Shown in pieces: positions 43,062-53,806 of a stretch of 64,000 nucleotides of DNA. The DNA is taken from contig JAHCKG010000016.1 of the NCBI GenBank assembly GCA_026125895.1, forward strand, positions 1 through 64,000, in the 5' to 3' direction. This stretch comes from Pseudolabrys sp. GTDB lineage: Bacteria > Pseudomonadota > Alphaproteobacteria > Rhizobiales > Xanthobacteraceae. Every line of letters starts with the position of its first letter. Position 1 is the first letter of the stretch. The notes beneath the pieces were generated by a model. It was not told the DNA's origin. It made no database searches and saw nothing but the letters and a program-made list of their open reading frames with translations. The translations under genes were made by a program, and so were the position numbers.

Positions 43062-44114
43062 GTGAGCGCCAAAACCAGTTCCGGTAATTTCTTCGAGGAT
43101 TTCAAACTCGGCCAGCACATCCGCCACGCCACGCCGCGCACCGTCACCACCGGCGACGTCGCGCTTTACAACGGCCTGTTCGGCGGCCGTTTCGCCGTGC
43201 AGTCGGCCGATACCTTTGCCGAGAAGATCGGTTACCCGCGCGCGCCGCTCGACGACCTGCTCGTCTTCCACATGGTGTTCGGCAAGACGGTGCCCGACAT
43301 CTCGCTCAATGCCGTCGCCAATCTCGGCTATGCCGATTGCCGCTTCCTCAAGCCGGTCTATCCCGGCGCCACCTTGACCGCGACCTCGGAAGTCATCGGG
43401 CTTAAGGAAAACTCCAACCGCAAAACGGGCATCGTCTATGTGCGCTCGCGCGGGCTCGATCAGGACGGCGCCACCGTGCTCGAATATGTGCGCTGGGTGA
43501 TGGTGAAGAAGCGCGACGAGAACGCGCCGGCGCCGAAAGAAGTCGTGCCGCAGACGCCGTCCTGCGTCGATGTCGGCGCGCTCGGCAATGGCTGCCCGAT
43601 CATCGCCAAGGACCTCTACGACACCGAACTTGCCGGCAGCACGCACCGCTACGGCGATTACGCCAAGGGCGACAGGATCGATCATGTCGCCGGCATCACC
43701 GTCGAAGACGCCGAGCACATGATGGCAACGCGGCTCTATCAGAACACCGCGCGCATCCACTTCGATCATTTCACCGAGAGCAAGGGCCGCTTCGGCCAGC
43801 GCCTGATTTACGGCGGTCACGCCATCTCGCTGGCGCGTGCGCTGTCGTTCAACGGGCTGGCCAACGCCTTCCACGTGACCGCGATCAATGGCGGCCGCCA
43901 CGTCGCGCCGTTGTTTGCCGGGCTCACCGTGTTCGCCTGGAGCGAGGTGCTCGACAAGGCCGAGCTGCTCGGCCGCGAAGACGTCGGCGCGCTGCGCCTG
44001 CGCACCGTCGCCACCAAAGACAAGCCGTGCGGCGATTTCCCGTACAAGGTCGGCAATGAGTACGACCCGGCGGTTATTCTTGATCTCGATTACTGGGTGC
44101 TGATGCCGCGGTAG
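43062..44114 (+). CDS. mch: Mesaconyl-CoA hydratase (beta-methylmalyl-CoA dehydratase), MaoC family
   Basis: Double hot-dog enzyme that interconverts mesaconyl-CoA and beta-methylmalyl-CoA in the ethylmalonyl-CoA pathway for acetate assimilation. GNFFEDFKLGQHIRHATPRTVT, LLVFHMVFGKTVPDISLNAVANLGYA, SEVIGLKENSNRKTGIVYV and FGQRLIYGGHAISLARALSFNGL agree closely with the Mch family. The start is GTG 43062; 350 residues. The CoA ester lyase at 25137 would act in the same pathway. Confidence 0.92.
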   Translation: MSAKTSSGNFFEDFKLGQHIRHATPRTVTTGDVALYNGLFGGRFAVQSADTFAEKIGYPRAPLDDLLVFHMVFGKTVPDISLNAVANLGYADCRFLKPVYPGATLTATSEVIGLKENSNRKTGIVYVRSRGLDQDGATVLEYVRWVMVKKRDENAPAPKEVVPQTPSCVDVGALGNGCPIIAKDLYDTELAGSTHRYGDYAKGDRIDHVAGITVEDAEHMMATRLYQNTARIHFDHFTESKGRFGQRLIYGGHAISLARALSFNGLANAFHVTAINGGRHVAPLFAGLTVFAWSEVLDKAELLGREDVGALRLRTVATKDKPCGDFPYKVGNEYDPAVILDLDYWVLMPR

Positions 44115-44122
44115 TAAAGACT

Positions 44123-44211
44123 CCGCTCACCCCCGCGAAGGCGGGGAGCCAGTTCCTTCTTTCTGAATGTGCGGCTTAAGACTGGGTCCCCGCTTCCGCG
44201 GGGACGAGCGG
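44123..44211. repeat. Palindromic repeat after mch
   Basis: CCGCTCACCCCCGCG-AAGG-CGGGGAGCCAG faces ACTGGGTCCCCGC-TTCC-GCGGGGACGAGCGG; the gene ends on each side (mch and lysR) converge on it. Confidence 0.85.
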
Positions 44212-44217
44212 TTGATG

Positions 44218-45117
44218 TCACGTACTCTCCCTTCTCGCCTCTCGCAGGTGATCCACCAATTGCCGCGCATAAGGCGGCAGCGCCTTGTAGTCGCGCAGGC
44301 AGATCGAGAGGTTGCGTAGCGCCCACGGGTCGGTGAGATCGACCACCTGGATCGCCATGGTCTTGGCCGCCCAGCGCGCCGTGGTCTGCGGCACGACGCC
44401 GACGCCGACATGATTCTCCACCATGCGGCACACCGCATCGAACGAGCGCAGTTGCACGCGCAGCCGCAAGGTGCGGCCGGACTGGCTGGCCTTGCTGGCG
44501 AGAAAGCGCTGGATGGCGCTGGCGCGGTCGATGCCGACGAAATTGTAATCCAGCGTCTCGGCGAAGCTGATGCGGCTGCGCTTGGCGAGCTCATGGCCGC
44601 GCGCCACCACCAGCACGAAGCGATCACTGCGGAACGGGTACGTGGTGAGCGCGCCGGCATCGACGGTGCCGGCGACAATGCCGATGTCGCCGACGCCCTC
44701 GGCGATCAGGCCGACGATCTCGTCGGACAGCCGCTCTTCGATATCGACGCTGACGTTGGGATGCGCGGCCAGGAAGCTGCCGAGCGCCTCGGGAAGGAAC
44801 TCGGTGAGCGAGTTGGTGTTCGACAGCACCCGCACCTGCCCGGCATGGCCGCCGGCATAGACGCCGAGATCCTCCTGCAGCCGCTCCGACTGCTCGAGGA
44901 TGGCGCGGGCATGCTGCAGCAAAGTCCGCCCGGCCTGGGTCGGCGCCACGCCCTGGCGGCCGCGCACCAGGAGCTCAGCGCCGAAGGCCTCCTCGAGCTT
45001 GCGGATGCGGGTCGAGGCCGCGGCCAGCGCCAGATTCATGCGCTCCGCGCCGTGCGTGATGCTGCCAGCCTCGACGATGTGGCGGAACAGGCTGAGATCG
45101 GTCAGGTCGTAGCGCAT
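44218..45117 (-). CDS. LysR-family transcriptional regulator
   Basis: The N-terminal winged helix (LTDLSLFRHIVEAGSITHGAERMNLALAAASTRIRKLEEAFGAELLVRG) is the LTTR signature; residues about 90-299 are the effector-binding domain (VRVLSNTNSLTEFLPEALGSFL, VLVVARGHELAKRS). The protein has 299 residues. It is divergent from sdhCDAB, with a T-N11-A dyad 31 bases before its start codon, so it may control itself and sdh. The inducer is unknown. Confidence 0.92.
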   Translation of the reverse strand: MRYDLTDLSLFRHIVEAGSITHGAERMNLALAAASTRIRKLEEAFGAELLVRGRQGVAPTQAGRTLLQHARAILEQSERLQEDLGVYAGGHAGQVRVLSNTNSLTEFLPEALGSFLAAHPNVSVDIEERLSDEIVGLIAEGVGDIGIVAGTVDAGALTTYPFRSDRFVLVVARGHELAKRSRISFAETLDYNFVGIDRASAIQRFLASKASQSGRTLRLRVQLRSFDAVCRMVENHVGVGVVPQTTARWAAKTMAIQVVDLTDPWALRNLSICLRDYKALPPYARQLVDHLREARREST

Positions 45118-45147
45118 GGAGGGCCGTCCGGGGGCGGAGCCTTCTTA

Positions 45148-45172
45148 TTTTACGAAGGCAGACTACGTAAAA
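45148..45172. promoter_or_regulatory. LysR-type operator dyad between lysR and sdhC
   Basis: TTTTACG (45148-45154), 11 bases, CGTAAAA (45166-45172): a perfect T-N11-A dyad. It ends six bases before the -35 of the candidate sdh promoter. Confidence 0.6.
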
Positions 45173-45178
45173 CACGGA

Positions 45179-45207
45179 TTGATCCGGGCAATTTACCCGG
45201 TTTAGTT
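45179..45207 (+). promoter_or_regulatory. Candidate sdhCDAB promoter
   Basis: TTGATC (45179-45184), 17 bases, TTAGTT (45202-45207). The spacer forms the dyad CCGGGCAATTTACCCGG. Confidence 0.35.
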
Positions 45208-45349
45208 TCGCGTTTGAAGAAGTTTAACTTGGTCAAGCTCCAAACTGCGAGGGACCGGACGCCGGCGCGCGTTGCGGTATTTTTGTGGTTTGGCTACCAA
45301 CCGTCCGCGATCGCCGACAGGGCTCCGGTGGTGCGAGGAGACTAGAACA

Positions 45350-45775
45350 ATGGCCGATTCCAAAGCGGGCACCGCGGCATCGCGGCGGCCACGACCGCTT
45401 TCCCCCCATCTGCAAATCTACCGGCCGATGCTGACGATGATCATGTCGATCGTCCATCGCATCACCGGCGGCGCGCTGTATTTCGGCACGCTGCTGCTGG
45501 CCTGGTGGCTGATCTCGGCCGCGTCCGGCCCGAACGCCTACGCGACCTTCGAGGCCTTCGTCGGCTCCTTCATCGGCCGCGTCATCCTGTTCGGGTACAC
45601 CTGGGCGCTGCTGCACCACATGCTCGGCGGCATCCGCCACCTGATCTGGGACACGCTGCACGGCTTCCAGCCCGCCGAACGCGAATGGCTGACCGTCGCG
45701 ACCCTGGTCGGCTCGATCGCGTTGACCCTGGTGGTCTGGGTGATCGGCTATATCGCTCTGGGAGGCCCGCGGTGA
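45350..45775 (+). CDS. sdhC: Succinate dehydrogenase cytochrome b556 subunit
   Basis: Membrane anchor of complex II that binds haem b and quinone. [26 protein letters not shown] is the SdhC signature; three hydrophobic helices follow, and the haem-ligand histidine is in [21 protein letters not shown] at about 45335 precedes ATG 45350 ([13 protein letters not shown]). The protein has 141 residues. Its stop overlaps the sdhD start (GTGA). Confidence 0.94.
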   Translation: MADSKAGTAASRRPRPLSPHLQIYRPMLTMIMSIVHRITGGALYFGTLLLAWWLISAASGPNAYATFEAFVGSFIGRVILFGYTWALLHHMLGGIRHLIWDTLHGFQPAEREWLTVATLVGSIALTLVVWVIGYIALGGPR

Positions 45776-46164
45776 AAGCACACAACGACATGCGCACGCC
45801 GGCCCGCCGCGTCCGCGGCCTCGGCCCGGCGCATTCCGGCACCACCGACTTCTGGCATCAGCGCCTGACCAGCTTCGCCGGCGTCTTCCTGACGATCGCG
45901 CTGTTCGTCGTCATCATCTCGATGCTCGGCCGCAGCCACGCCGCCGCGGTGCAGATCCTCGGCTCGCCGATCGTCGCCGTCATCATGCTGCTCTTCATCC
46001 TCAACAGCGCCTATCACATGTGGATCGGCATGCAGGAGATCATCCTGGATTACGTCCACGACGACAAATACAAGTTCCTGAGCCTGATGCTGAACACCTT
46101 CTTCTGCGTGGCCATCGGCCTCGCCTCGGCGTTCGCCATTCTCAAACTGTCTTTCGGAGTCTGA
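45772..46164 (+). CDS. sdhD: Succinate dehydrogenase hydrophobic membrane anchor subunit
   Basis: Second membrane anchor of complex II. The start GTG 45772 overlaps the sdhC stop by four bases; an ATG at 45790 ([12 protein letters not shown]) is an alternative. [51 protein letters not shown] and a last helix ([14 protein letters not shown]) are typical. The protein has 130 residues. sdhA starts two bases after its stop. Confidence 0.92.
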   Translation: MKAHNDMRTPARRVRGLGPAHSGTTDFWHQRLTSFAGVFLTIALFVVIISMLGRSHAAAVQILGSPIVAVIMLLFILNSAYHMWIGMQEIILDYVHDDKYKFLSLMLNTFFCVAIGLASAFAILKLSFGV

Positions 46165-46166
46165 CG

Positions 46167-48008
46167 ATGGCCGACGCCAACGGAAACATGAACGGCAAGA
46201 GCGGCCCCGGCATCAACGGCCGCGCGTATCCCATCGAAGACCACAAGTACGACGTCGTGGTCGTCGGCGCCGGCGGCGCCGGTCTGCGTGCCGTCGTCGG
46301 CTGCTCGGAAGCCGGCCTGCGCACCGCTTGCATCTCCAAGGTTTTCCCGACGCGCTCGCACACCGTCGCGGCGCAGGGCGGCATCGCCGCCTCGCTCGGC
46401 AACATGAGCGAGGACGACTGGCGCTGGCACATGTACGACACGGTGAAGGGCGCCGACTGGCTCGGCGACCAGGACACCATCGAATACATGTGCAAGAATG
46501 CGCCGGCCGCGGTCTATGAACTCGAACATTGGGGCATGCCGTTCTCGCGCCGCGAGGAAGACGGCAAGATCTACCAGCGCCCGTTCGGCGGCATGACCAC
46601 GCATTTCGGCAAGGGCACCGCGCAGCGCACCTGCGCCGCCGCCGACCGCACCGGCCACGCCATGCTGCACACGATGTACGGCCAGTCGCTCAAGCACGCG
46701 GCCGAGTTCTACATCGAGTATTTCGCCCTCGACCTGATCATGGACGACGAAGGCCGCTGCCGCGGCGTCATCGCCCTGAACATGGACGACGGCACCCTGC
46801 ACCGCTTCACCGCCAGCCAGACCATCCTGGCGACCGGCGGCTACGGCCGCGCTTACTTCTCCTGCACCTCGGCGCATATCTGCACCGGTGACGGCAACGC
46901 CATGGTGCTCCGCGCCGGCTTGCCGCTGCAGGACATGGAGTTCGTGCAGTTCCACCCAACCGGCATCTATCCGGCGGGCTGCCTGATCACCGAGGGTTCA
47001 CGCGGCGAAGGCGGCTATCTCGTCAACTCCGAAGGCGAGCGCTTCATGGAGCGCTACGCGCCGTCGGCGAAGGATCTGGCCTCGCGTGACGTCGTCTCGC
47101 GCGCCATGACCATCGAAATCCGCGAAGGCCGCGGCGTCGGCAAGGAGAAGGACCATATTTTCCTTCACCTCGACCATCTCGACCCGGCCGTGTTGCATGA
47201 GCGCCTGCCCGGCATCTCCGAGACCGCGCGTATCTTTGCCGGCGTCGATGTGACCCGCGAGCCGATCCCGGTGCTGCCGACCGTGCATTACAACATGGGC
47301 GGCATCGCCACGAACTATCATGGCGAAGCGCTGACCAAGAAGGACGGCAACAACGACTTCGTCATCCCCGGCCTGATGGCCATCGGCGAAGCGGCCTGCG
47401 TGTCGGTGCACGGCGCCAACCGTCTCGGCTCGAACTCGCTGATCGACCTTGTCGTGTTCGGCCGCGCCGCGGCGCAGCGTTGCGCCGATACGCTCACGCC
47501 GGGCGAAAAGCAGCCGGACTTGCCGAAGGATTCGGCCGACAAGGCGCTCGCCCGCCTCGATCACTTCCGTTACGCCTCCGGCGGCACGCCGACCGCGCAG
47601 CTTCGCCTCAAGATGCAGCGCGTGATGCAGAACAACTGCGCGGTGTTCCGCACCGGCGAGGTGCTCGAGGAAGGCCACAACCTGATCCATCAGGTCTATG
47701 GCGGCATGAGCGACATCAGCGTCGCCGACCGCTCGCTGGTCTGGAACTCGGACCTCATCGAGACGCTCGAGCTCGACAACCTGATCTCGCAGGCCTGCGT
47801 CACCATGGACTCGGCCAAGAACCGCACGGAAAGCCGCGGCGCTCACGCCCGCGAGGATTTCCCGGATCGCGACGACCAGAACTGGATGAAGCACACGCTG
47901 GCGTGGATCGATGCCAAGGGCAATGTCTCCATCGACTATCGCCCGGTGCACACCTACACGCTGACGAACGAGATCGCGTACATCGAACCCAAAGCGCGAG
48001 TTTACTGA
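46167..48008 (+). CDS. sdhA: Succinate dehydrogenase flavoprotein subunit
   Basis: Covalent-FAD subunit that oxidises succinate. FAD-binding [13 protein letters not shown], the FAD-attachment segment [15 protein letters not shown] (His), active-site blocks [26 protein letters not shown] and [13 protein letters not shown] are present. From ATG 46167 it has 613 residues, with an N-terminal extension of about 25 residues ([15 protein letters not shown]). It is followed one base later by sdhB. Confidence 0.97.
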   Translation: MADANGNMNGKSGPGINGRAYPIEDHKYDVVVVGAGGAGLRAVVGCSEAGLRTACISKVFPTRSHTVAAQGGIAASLGNMSEDDWRWHMYDTVKGADWLGDQDTIEYMCKNAPAAVYELEHWGMPFSRREEDGKIYQRPFGGMTTHFGKGTAQRTCAAADRTGHAMLHTMYGQSLKHAAEFYIEYFALDLIMDDEGRCRGVIALNMDDGTLHRFTASQTILATGGYGRAYFSCTSAHICTGDGNAMVLRAGLPLQDMEFVQFHPTGIYPAGCLITEGSRGEGGYLVNSEGERFMERYAPSAKDLASRDVVSRAMTIEIREGRGVGKEKDHIFLHLDHLDPAVLHERLPGISETARIFAGVDVTREPIPVLPTVHYNMGGIATNYHGEALTKKDGNNDFVIPGLMAIGEAACVSVHGANRLGSNSLIDLVVFGRAAAQRCADTLTPGEKQPDLPKDSADKALARLDHFRYASGGTPTAQLRLKMQRVMQNNCAVFRTGEVLEEGHNLIHQVYGGMSDISVADRSLVWNSDLIETLELDNLISQACVTMDSAKNRTESRGAHAREDFPDRDDQNWMKHTLAWIDAKGNVSIDYRPVHTYTLTNEIAYIEPKARVY

Positions 48009-48009
48009 C

Positions 48010-48789
48010 ATGGTCGAAATTACGCTGCCGAAGAACTCGAAAGTCGAAGAAGGCAAGACCTGGCCGCGCACGTCGCACGCCACGCACCTGACCGAGTTCA
48101 AGATCTATCGCTGGAACCCCGACGCCAACGAGAACCCGCACGTCGACACCTATTACGTCGATCGCGACAACTGCGGTCCGATGATTCTCGACGCGCTGAT
48201 CTGGATCAAGAACAACATCGATCCGACGCTGACTTTCCGCCGCTCGTGCCGCGAAGGCGTGTGCGGCTCCTGCGCCATGAACATCGACGGCACCAATACG
48301 CTCGCGTGCACCAAGGCGATGGACGAGGTCAAAACGCCGATCAAGATCTACCCGCTGCCGCATCAGCCGGTGGTCAAGGACCTGGTGCCCGACCTGAAGA
48401 ACTTCTACGCGCAATACGCCTCGATCGAGCCGTGGCTGCACACGGTGACGCCGGCGCCGGAAAAGGAATGGCGGCAGAGCCATGAGGAACGCGCCAAGCT
48501 CGACGGCATGTACGAGTGCATCCTGTGCGCCTGCTGCTCGACCTCGTGCCCGAGCTACTGGTGGAATTCGGACCGCTATCTCGGCCCCGCGGCGCTGCTG
48601 CAGGCCAACCGCTGGGTGCAGGATTCGCGCGATGAAGCGACCGGCGACCGCCTCGACAATCTCGAGGACCCGTTCCGCATCTATCGCTGCCACACCATCC
48701 TGAACTGCTCGAAGGCGTGCCCGAAGGGCCTCAACCCGGCCAAGGAAATCGCCACGCTGAAGAAGGCGCTGGTCGATCGTCAGGTGTGA
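48010..48789 (+). CDS. sdhB: Succinate dehydrogenase iron-sulfur subunit
   Basis: Electron-transfer subunit with [2Fe-2S], [4Fe-4S] and [3Fe-4S] clusters. [15 protein letters not shown] holds the first; [17 protein letters not shown] and [17 protein letters not shown] hold the others. The protein has 259 residues. A strong terminator ends the sdhCDAB operon at 48815. Confidence 0.97.
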   Translation: MVEITLPKNSKVEEGKTWPRTSHATHLTEFKIYRWNPDANENPHVDTYYVDRDNCGPMILDALIWIKNNIDPTLTFRRSCREGVCGSCAMNIDGTNTLACTKAMDEVKTPIKIYPLPHQPVVKDLVPDLKNFYAQYASIEPWLHTVTPAPEKEWRQSHEERAKLDGMYECILCACCSTSCPSYWWNSDRYLGPAALLQANRWVQDSRDEATGDRLDNLEDPFRIYRCHTILNCSKACPKGLNPAKEIATLKKALVDRQV

Positions 48790-48814
48790 CGGCCCGCCAA
48801 ATTCCGATCTCTCG

Positions 48815-48845
48815 AAAAGGCGCCGGCAACGGCGCCTTTTTTGTT
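48815..48845 (+). terminator. Rho-independent terminator of sdhCDAB
   Basis: AAAAGGCGCC-GGCAAC-GGCGCCTTTTTTG. Confidence 0.9.
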
Positions 48846-48896
48846 CCGCCGGAACGTTGTCCATGCTGCGCCGTTGGCACGGCAAAGGAGAATGTC

Positions 48897-49385
48897 ATGG
48901 CCGACAACAATGCGGACCGCGTCTGGGACCTGATGGAGAAGATTTCCATCTGCATGCTCACGACCTGGGACGGCAACAACCTGCACAGCCGCCCGATGGA
49001 CGCGCGCCTTCGCCCCAAGGAAAACACCATTTATTTCCTTACCGATGCGCGCCACCACAAGGACGAGGAGATCGCGCGCTACCCGAAGCTGGTCCTCGCC
49101 TTCGCCGACACCGGCGGTCAGAAGTACGCGTCGGTGTCCGGCGAAGCCGTCGTCTCGAACGACCGCGCCAAGATCGAGGAATTGTGGGAGCCGACGGCCA
49201 AGGCCTGGTGGGATACGCCGGAGAACCCGAACATCCGCGTGCTCAAGGTAACGCCGACCGAAGCCGAGTTCTGGGACGGCTCCGGCACCGTCGTCAGCAT
49301 GGTCAAGATGATGATGGCCGCGGCGACCGGCACGCGGCCGGACATGGGTGACAACAAGAAGGTGGCGATGAGCGGCAGCCGCTGA
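48897..49385 (+). CDS. Pyridoxamine 5'-phosphate oxidase-family / general stress protein
   Basis: Flavin-binding split-barrel protein of the general stress 26 type. WDLMEKISICMLTTWDGNNLHSRPMDARLR, IYFLTDARHHKDEEIARYPKLVLAFAD and YASVSGEAVVSNDRAKIEELWEP are the family blocks; WWDTPENPNIRVLKVTPTEAEFWDG is the C-terminal part. AAAGGAG at about 48885 precedes ATG 48897. The protein has 162 residues. The substrate is unknown. Confidence 0.88.
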   Translation: MADNNADRVWDLMEKISICMLTTWDGNNLHSRPMDARLRPKENTIYFLTDARHHKDEEIARYPKLVLAFADTGGQKYASVSGEAVVSNDRAKIEELWEPTAKAWWDTPENPNIRVLKVTPTEAEFWDGSGTVVSMVKMMMAAATGTRPDMGDNKKVAMSGSR

Positions 49386-49471
49386 ACCCTCATTACAACC
49401 CGACCACAACTTATGCTTGATTTCCGGATTTCGGCGACGCTACCCTCGGCCATGAAGGCGGGGGTGGCGTT

Positions 49472-50593
49472 GTGCGTTGGGTCCGGCCGTTCAGCGTGGC
49501 GATGGCGGTGCTGTGCGCCGCCTGCGCCATGCCGGAGAGCCGGTTGCCCGATCTGCCGCGAGATGCCGTAGCCGCCGAGCAGCGCGCCCAGCAGATCGCG
49601 CAGCTGCGCCAATATTACGCCGAGCTGCGCCGCGTCGATGCCGTCGCATTCCGACTGCGCACTGCCAATGTCGCCGACTGCAAGGACTGGGTGTCGGCGC
49701 AGATCGGCCTCTACGCGGTAACGCCGCGCAGCCTGCCGCGGCGCTACCAGTCCTACACCGCCGAGGCGCTCGGCATCGGCTGGACGCGGCCGACCGCGAT
49801 TTCCGTCGCCGGGGATTCGCCTGCGGCCAAGGCCGGCATCCGCACCGGCGACGAGATCACCGCGCTCAACGGCGAGCTCATTCCGGTCTGGGGCACCGCG
49901 GGCTGGATGCGCCGCTGGCTCAAGGCCAACGGCACCAAGCCCGTCGCCGTCAATGTCCGCCGCGACGGTGACGATCGCGTCATCACGGTGACCCCGGTGA
50001 TGGCCTGCGCCATTCCGATCACCTACGTCGTCGAGGCGGAGGCCAATGCCTCGGCCAGCGATACCAAGATCACGATCAACTCAGGCATGGCTGCGCTGGC
50101 CTACACCGACGCCCAGCTCGCGCTGATCATCGGTCACGAGATGGCGCACGCCAATCTCGGTCATCTCGGCAAGCAACGCTGGAACCAGCTTGTCGGCACC
50201 GCCGGCGGCGCGCTGATCGACGTCGGCATTCTCGCCGGCGGCGTCTCGACCAGCGGCGCTTTCGCCCGGCAGTTCGGCAAGTTTGGCGCGCGCGCCTACA
50301 GCGTCAATTTCGAACGCGAGGCCGATTACGTCGGCGCCTATTACGCCGCGCGCGCCGGCTACGACCTCGCCGGCGCCGAAGAGGTGTGGCGGCGGATGGG
50401 CATGGCGTCGCCGGCCAATATCCTGCCGAACTACAGCCACCCCGTCACCGCGGCGCGCTTCGTGCAGCTCCAGAAGGTAACCGCCGAAATCGCGGAGAAG
50501 AAACGGCGGCACCAGCCGCTGGTGCCGGAGCTGAAATACGTCACGGTCGAGCACGACCCGGCGCCGGAGGAAGCGACGTCGATGAAATTCTGA
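49472..50593 (+). CDS. M48-family metalloprotease with PDZ domain, probable lipoprotein
   Basis: Envelope protease of 373 residues. The N-terminus (VLCAACAMPES) has a lipobox-like AAC, so it is probably lipid-anchored. A PDZ-like segment at about residues 95-170 (SVAGDSPAAKAGIRTGDEITALNGE) precedes the M48 domain with HEMAH at 222-226 and a downstream EREADYVGAYYAARAGYD, the third zinc ligand. This PDZ-before-M48 order recalls BepA/LoiP relatives only loosely. The start is GTG 49472. Confidence 0.87.
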   Translation: MRWVRPFSVAMAVLCAACAMPESRLPDLPRDAVAAEQRAQQIAQLRQYYAELRRVDAVAFRLRTANVADCKDWVSAQIGLYAVTPRSLPRRYQSYTAEALGIGWTRPTAISVAGDSPAAKAGIRTGDEITALNGELIPVWGTAGWMRRWLKANGTKPVAVNVRRDGDDRVITVTPVMACAIPITYVVEAEANASASDTKITINSGMAALAYTDAQLALIIGHEMAHANLGHLGKQRWNQLVGTAGGALIDVGILAGGVSTSGAFARQFGKFGARAYSVNFEREADYVGAYYAARAGYDLAGAEEVWRRMGMASPANILPNYSHPVTAARFVQLQKVTAEIAEKKRRHQPLVPELKYVTVEHDPAPEEATSMKF

Positions 50594-50602
50594 AAGGGGC
50601 GG

Positions 50603-51031
50603 TTACTTGCAGCCTTTTTCGCTGAAGCAAATCTTCGTCAATTCCGGCCAAGGCTTGTAGGCGACCTTGCCGCACTGTTCCGGCGTCGCGGCGATGAGCT
50701 GATTGAGATGGCCCGCATAGAAATAGCCAATGCGGTCCTTGATGCCGGTGTATTCACGATTGATGTTACGCGAATTGCTGCGCACGCACACCGCGTAACG
50801 CTGCTCGCGGCTGGCCTGGGTCAGGAACGGCTCGCTGATGAAGGCATCGCGGATGTTGGTCGGATCCTCGAGCTCCTTCTGCAGCGTGTACATGATCTCG
50901 GTCTTGTAGTCCTTGGGCAATATATTGGCGTCCGGTTCGGCATTCTTGGAGCTGGATGAGCAGGCCGCAAGCCCCAGCGCCAACAGGCCGGCTGCAAAGC
51001 CGGCGAGTATGCGTGAATGTCCCGAACCCAT
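50603..51031 (-). CDS. Lipoprotein of unknown function
   Basis: A lipoprotein signal (ILAGFAAGLLALGLAACSSSSKN, lipobox LAAC) is clear; the mature part of about 117 residues has DYKTEIMYTLQKELEDPTNIRDAFISEP and several cysteines (AVCVRS, EQCGKV, KICFSEKGCK). I know no function. The gene is convergent with the M48 protease gene. Confidence 0.8.
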   Translation of the reverse strand: MGSGHSRILAGFAAGLLALGLAACSSSSKNAEPDANILPKDYKTEIMYTLQKELEDPTNIRDAFISEPFLTQASREQRYAVCVRSNSRNINREYTGIKDRIGYFYAGHLNQLIAATPEQCGKVAYKPWPELTKICFSEKGCK

Positions 51032-51102
51032 CCTGATCTCCCGTTGTCACGACCGGCCGGCTTGCTCGAGATCGCGTAGAGCAGCCGGCTGCCTCGGCTG
51101 AC

Positions 51103-52347
<1,245 letters not shown>

Positions 52348-52392
52348 TTGTGCTCTTTCGTTCGATACCGGCGGGGCCGGCCGCAGGGCCCG

Positions 52393-52421
52393 TTTGAAGC
52401 CAAGCTGACGCCCGGGGTCAA
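52393..52421 (-). promoter_or_regulatory. Candidate argG promoter
   Basis: On the minus strand TTGACC (52416-52421), 17 bases, TTCAAA (52393-52398), about 45 bases before the argG ATG. Confidence 0.4.
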
Positions 52422-52450
52422 GGGGCAGGGCAACACGCGCCGCCCGCCTT

Positions 52451-52479
52451 CTTACCCTCCCCCTCCAGGGGAGGGTAAA
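52451..52479. repeat. Perfect hairpin between argG and the gene at 52487
   Basis: TTACCCTCCCC-CTCCA-GGGGAGGGTAA. It lies downstream of the minus-strand gene at 52487 and may end its transcript, though no T tract follows. Confidence 0.7.
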
Positions 52480-52486
52480 GAGAGCC

Positions 52487-52807
52487 CTACTTGCTGACGT
52501 CCTGATAGACGTCCATCTCGGCGGCGCCGGCCAGCAGGGTCTTCCAGCCCTGCAGGAAGGTGCGCACCATCGGGTCGCTGGAGATCTTCTGCCGGTTGAT
52601 CTCGAGCGCGGCGTTGGCCTCGTATTCGACCTCGATGACGAACTGGGCCGGATCGTCGACATTTTGCAGGAAGCGGACCTGGGTGCCGCCGAGCGCGCGA
52701 TAGAACGGCGCTGTACTCTGCACCAGCGCCAGCACCTGGGCCGGCTCGCCGAGCGCGCGGATCTTCATTTGCAGGACGCGGTGCAGGGTCTGCGGTTCGT
52801 CAGCCAT
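52487..52807 (-). CDS. Hypothetical small protein
   Basis: The 106-residue cytosolic protein has no signal peptide. [41 protein letters not shown] and [24 protein letters not shown] suggest a ferredoxin-like (dimeric alpha-beta barrel, NIPSNAP/ABM-type) fold; this is only a guess. It is upstream of argG on the same strand and separated from it by a hairpin. Confidence 0.65.
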   Translation of the reverse strand: MADEPQTLHRVLQMKIRALGEPAQVLALVQSTAPFYRALGGTQVRFLQNVDDPAQFVIEVEYEANAALEINRQKISSDPMVRTFLQGWKTLLAGAAEMDVYQDVSK

Positions 52808-52890
52808 GATGGGTCTCCTGCACCACGCGTATCGTCACGATCGGTCACTTTAGTCCAATCGCGCAGCAACGCCAGAGCAGGAAAGGCCGG

Positions 52891-53724
52891 CTACCACCAG
52901 CCGAAACGGCGCTTGACCTTCGGGTCGCCCGGCTGATCGCCGTCGGGCCCGGCGATCTCGGAGGCGACGCGCCAGCCGAACCATCCGGCCATGCGCCGGA
53001 AGCGCGCCGAGAAGCGCTCGAGCCGCCGCTCGGATGCCTCTTCGCTCAATCGCGTCGACGGCCAGCGATAGATCAGGGCGTAGACCAGCCAGATCACCAG
53101 AAACGTAAAGACGCCGGCGAAGATCACGTCGCTTGCGGCGTGTCCGCCGGCCATCACCCGCACTACCGCCATGCCGGTGCCGAGCGCCAGCGCGCCCGTA
53201 ACGGCGACGGCGCGCCACGGCGGCGGCAGCAACACCGCCGGCGCGATGGTCCAGAACGCGCCGGAGACGTCGCCGGAGACGAAGGCGCAGTTGTTCGGGC
53301 AATCGCCGCGCGGATCCCACCAGGCGCGGAAGTGCTCGTTGCCGCCGAACTGCACGACATCGATCGGCCGTGGCCGGTGCCAGTAATCCTTGAGCGCGAC
53401 GTTGACCAGCAGACCGGGGCCGAGCGCCATGGTCGCGGTCAGAAAAAGCACGGCGCGGCCGGACAGGAGCGAGCGGCGGCGCGGAAACACCAGTTTGTAG
53501 AGCAGCGCCAGCAGCACCGGGATGATGATCAGCGTGCCGACCCACAGGCCGGCATCTCGCGCAATCATCAGCGGCGGATAAATGCGCCAGCCGAAATGAT
53601 TGCTGCCGATCATGTAATCGTAGAACGGCCGTGAGATGGTCAGGTCGAGCTCGGGAAAGATGCCGAACACCAGCCCGGTGACGAGGCCGATGCCGAGCGC
53701 GATATAAAGTCCGGTGCGGCCCAT
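52891..53724 (-). CDS. PAP2-family phosphatase (lipid A / LpxE-type lineage)
   Basis: Membrane phosphatase acting on a lipid or its diphosphate. KX6RP (KDYWHRPRP) and RX5HX3D (RVMAGGHAASD) are intact; the middle motif, usually PSGH, reads VSGDVSG. Six hydrophobic helices flank these. From ATG 53724 (MGRTGLYIALGIGLVTG) it has 277 residues; earlier ATGs at 53787 and 53808 overlap the divergent gene at 53807. Lipid A dephosphorylation is possible but not shown. Confidence 0.85.
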   Translation of the reverse strand: MGRTGLYIALGIGLVTGLVFGIFPELDLTISRPFYDYMIGSNHFGWRIYPPLMIARDAGLWVGTLIIIPVLLALLYKLVFPRRRSLLSGRAVLFLTATMALGPGLLVNVALKDYWHRPRPIDVVQFGGNEHFRAWWDPRGDCPNNCAFVSGDVSGAFWTIAPAVLLPPPWRAVAVTGALALGTGMAVVRVMAGGHAASDVIFAGVFTFLVIWLVYALIYRWPSTRLSEEASERRLERFSARFRRMAGWFGWRVASEIAGPDGDQPGDPKVKRRFGWW

Positions 53725-53806
53725 GAAGTGTCCAAGCTCCGGGGCTCGTCTAGCCGAGGGCACCGGAAATGGAAAGTCGCCTTCCATTGCCCTATAATGG
53801 GCCATC

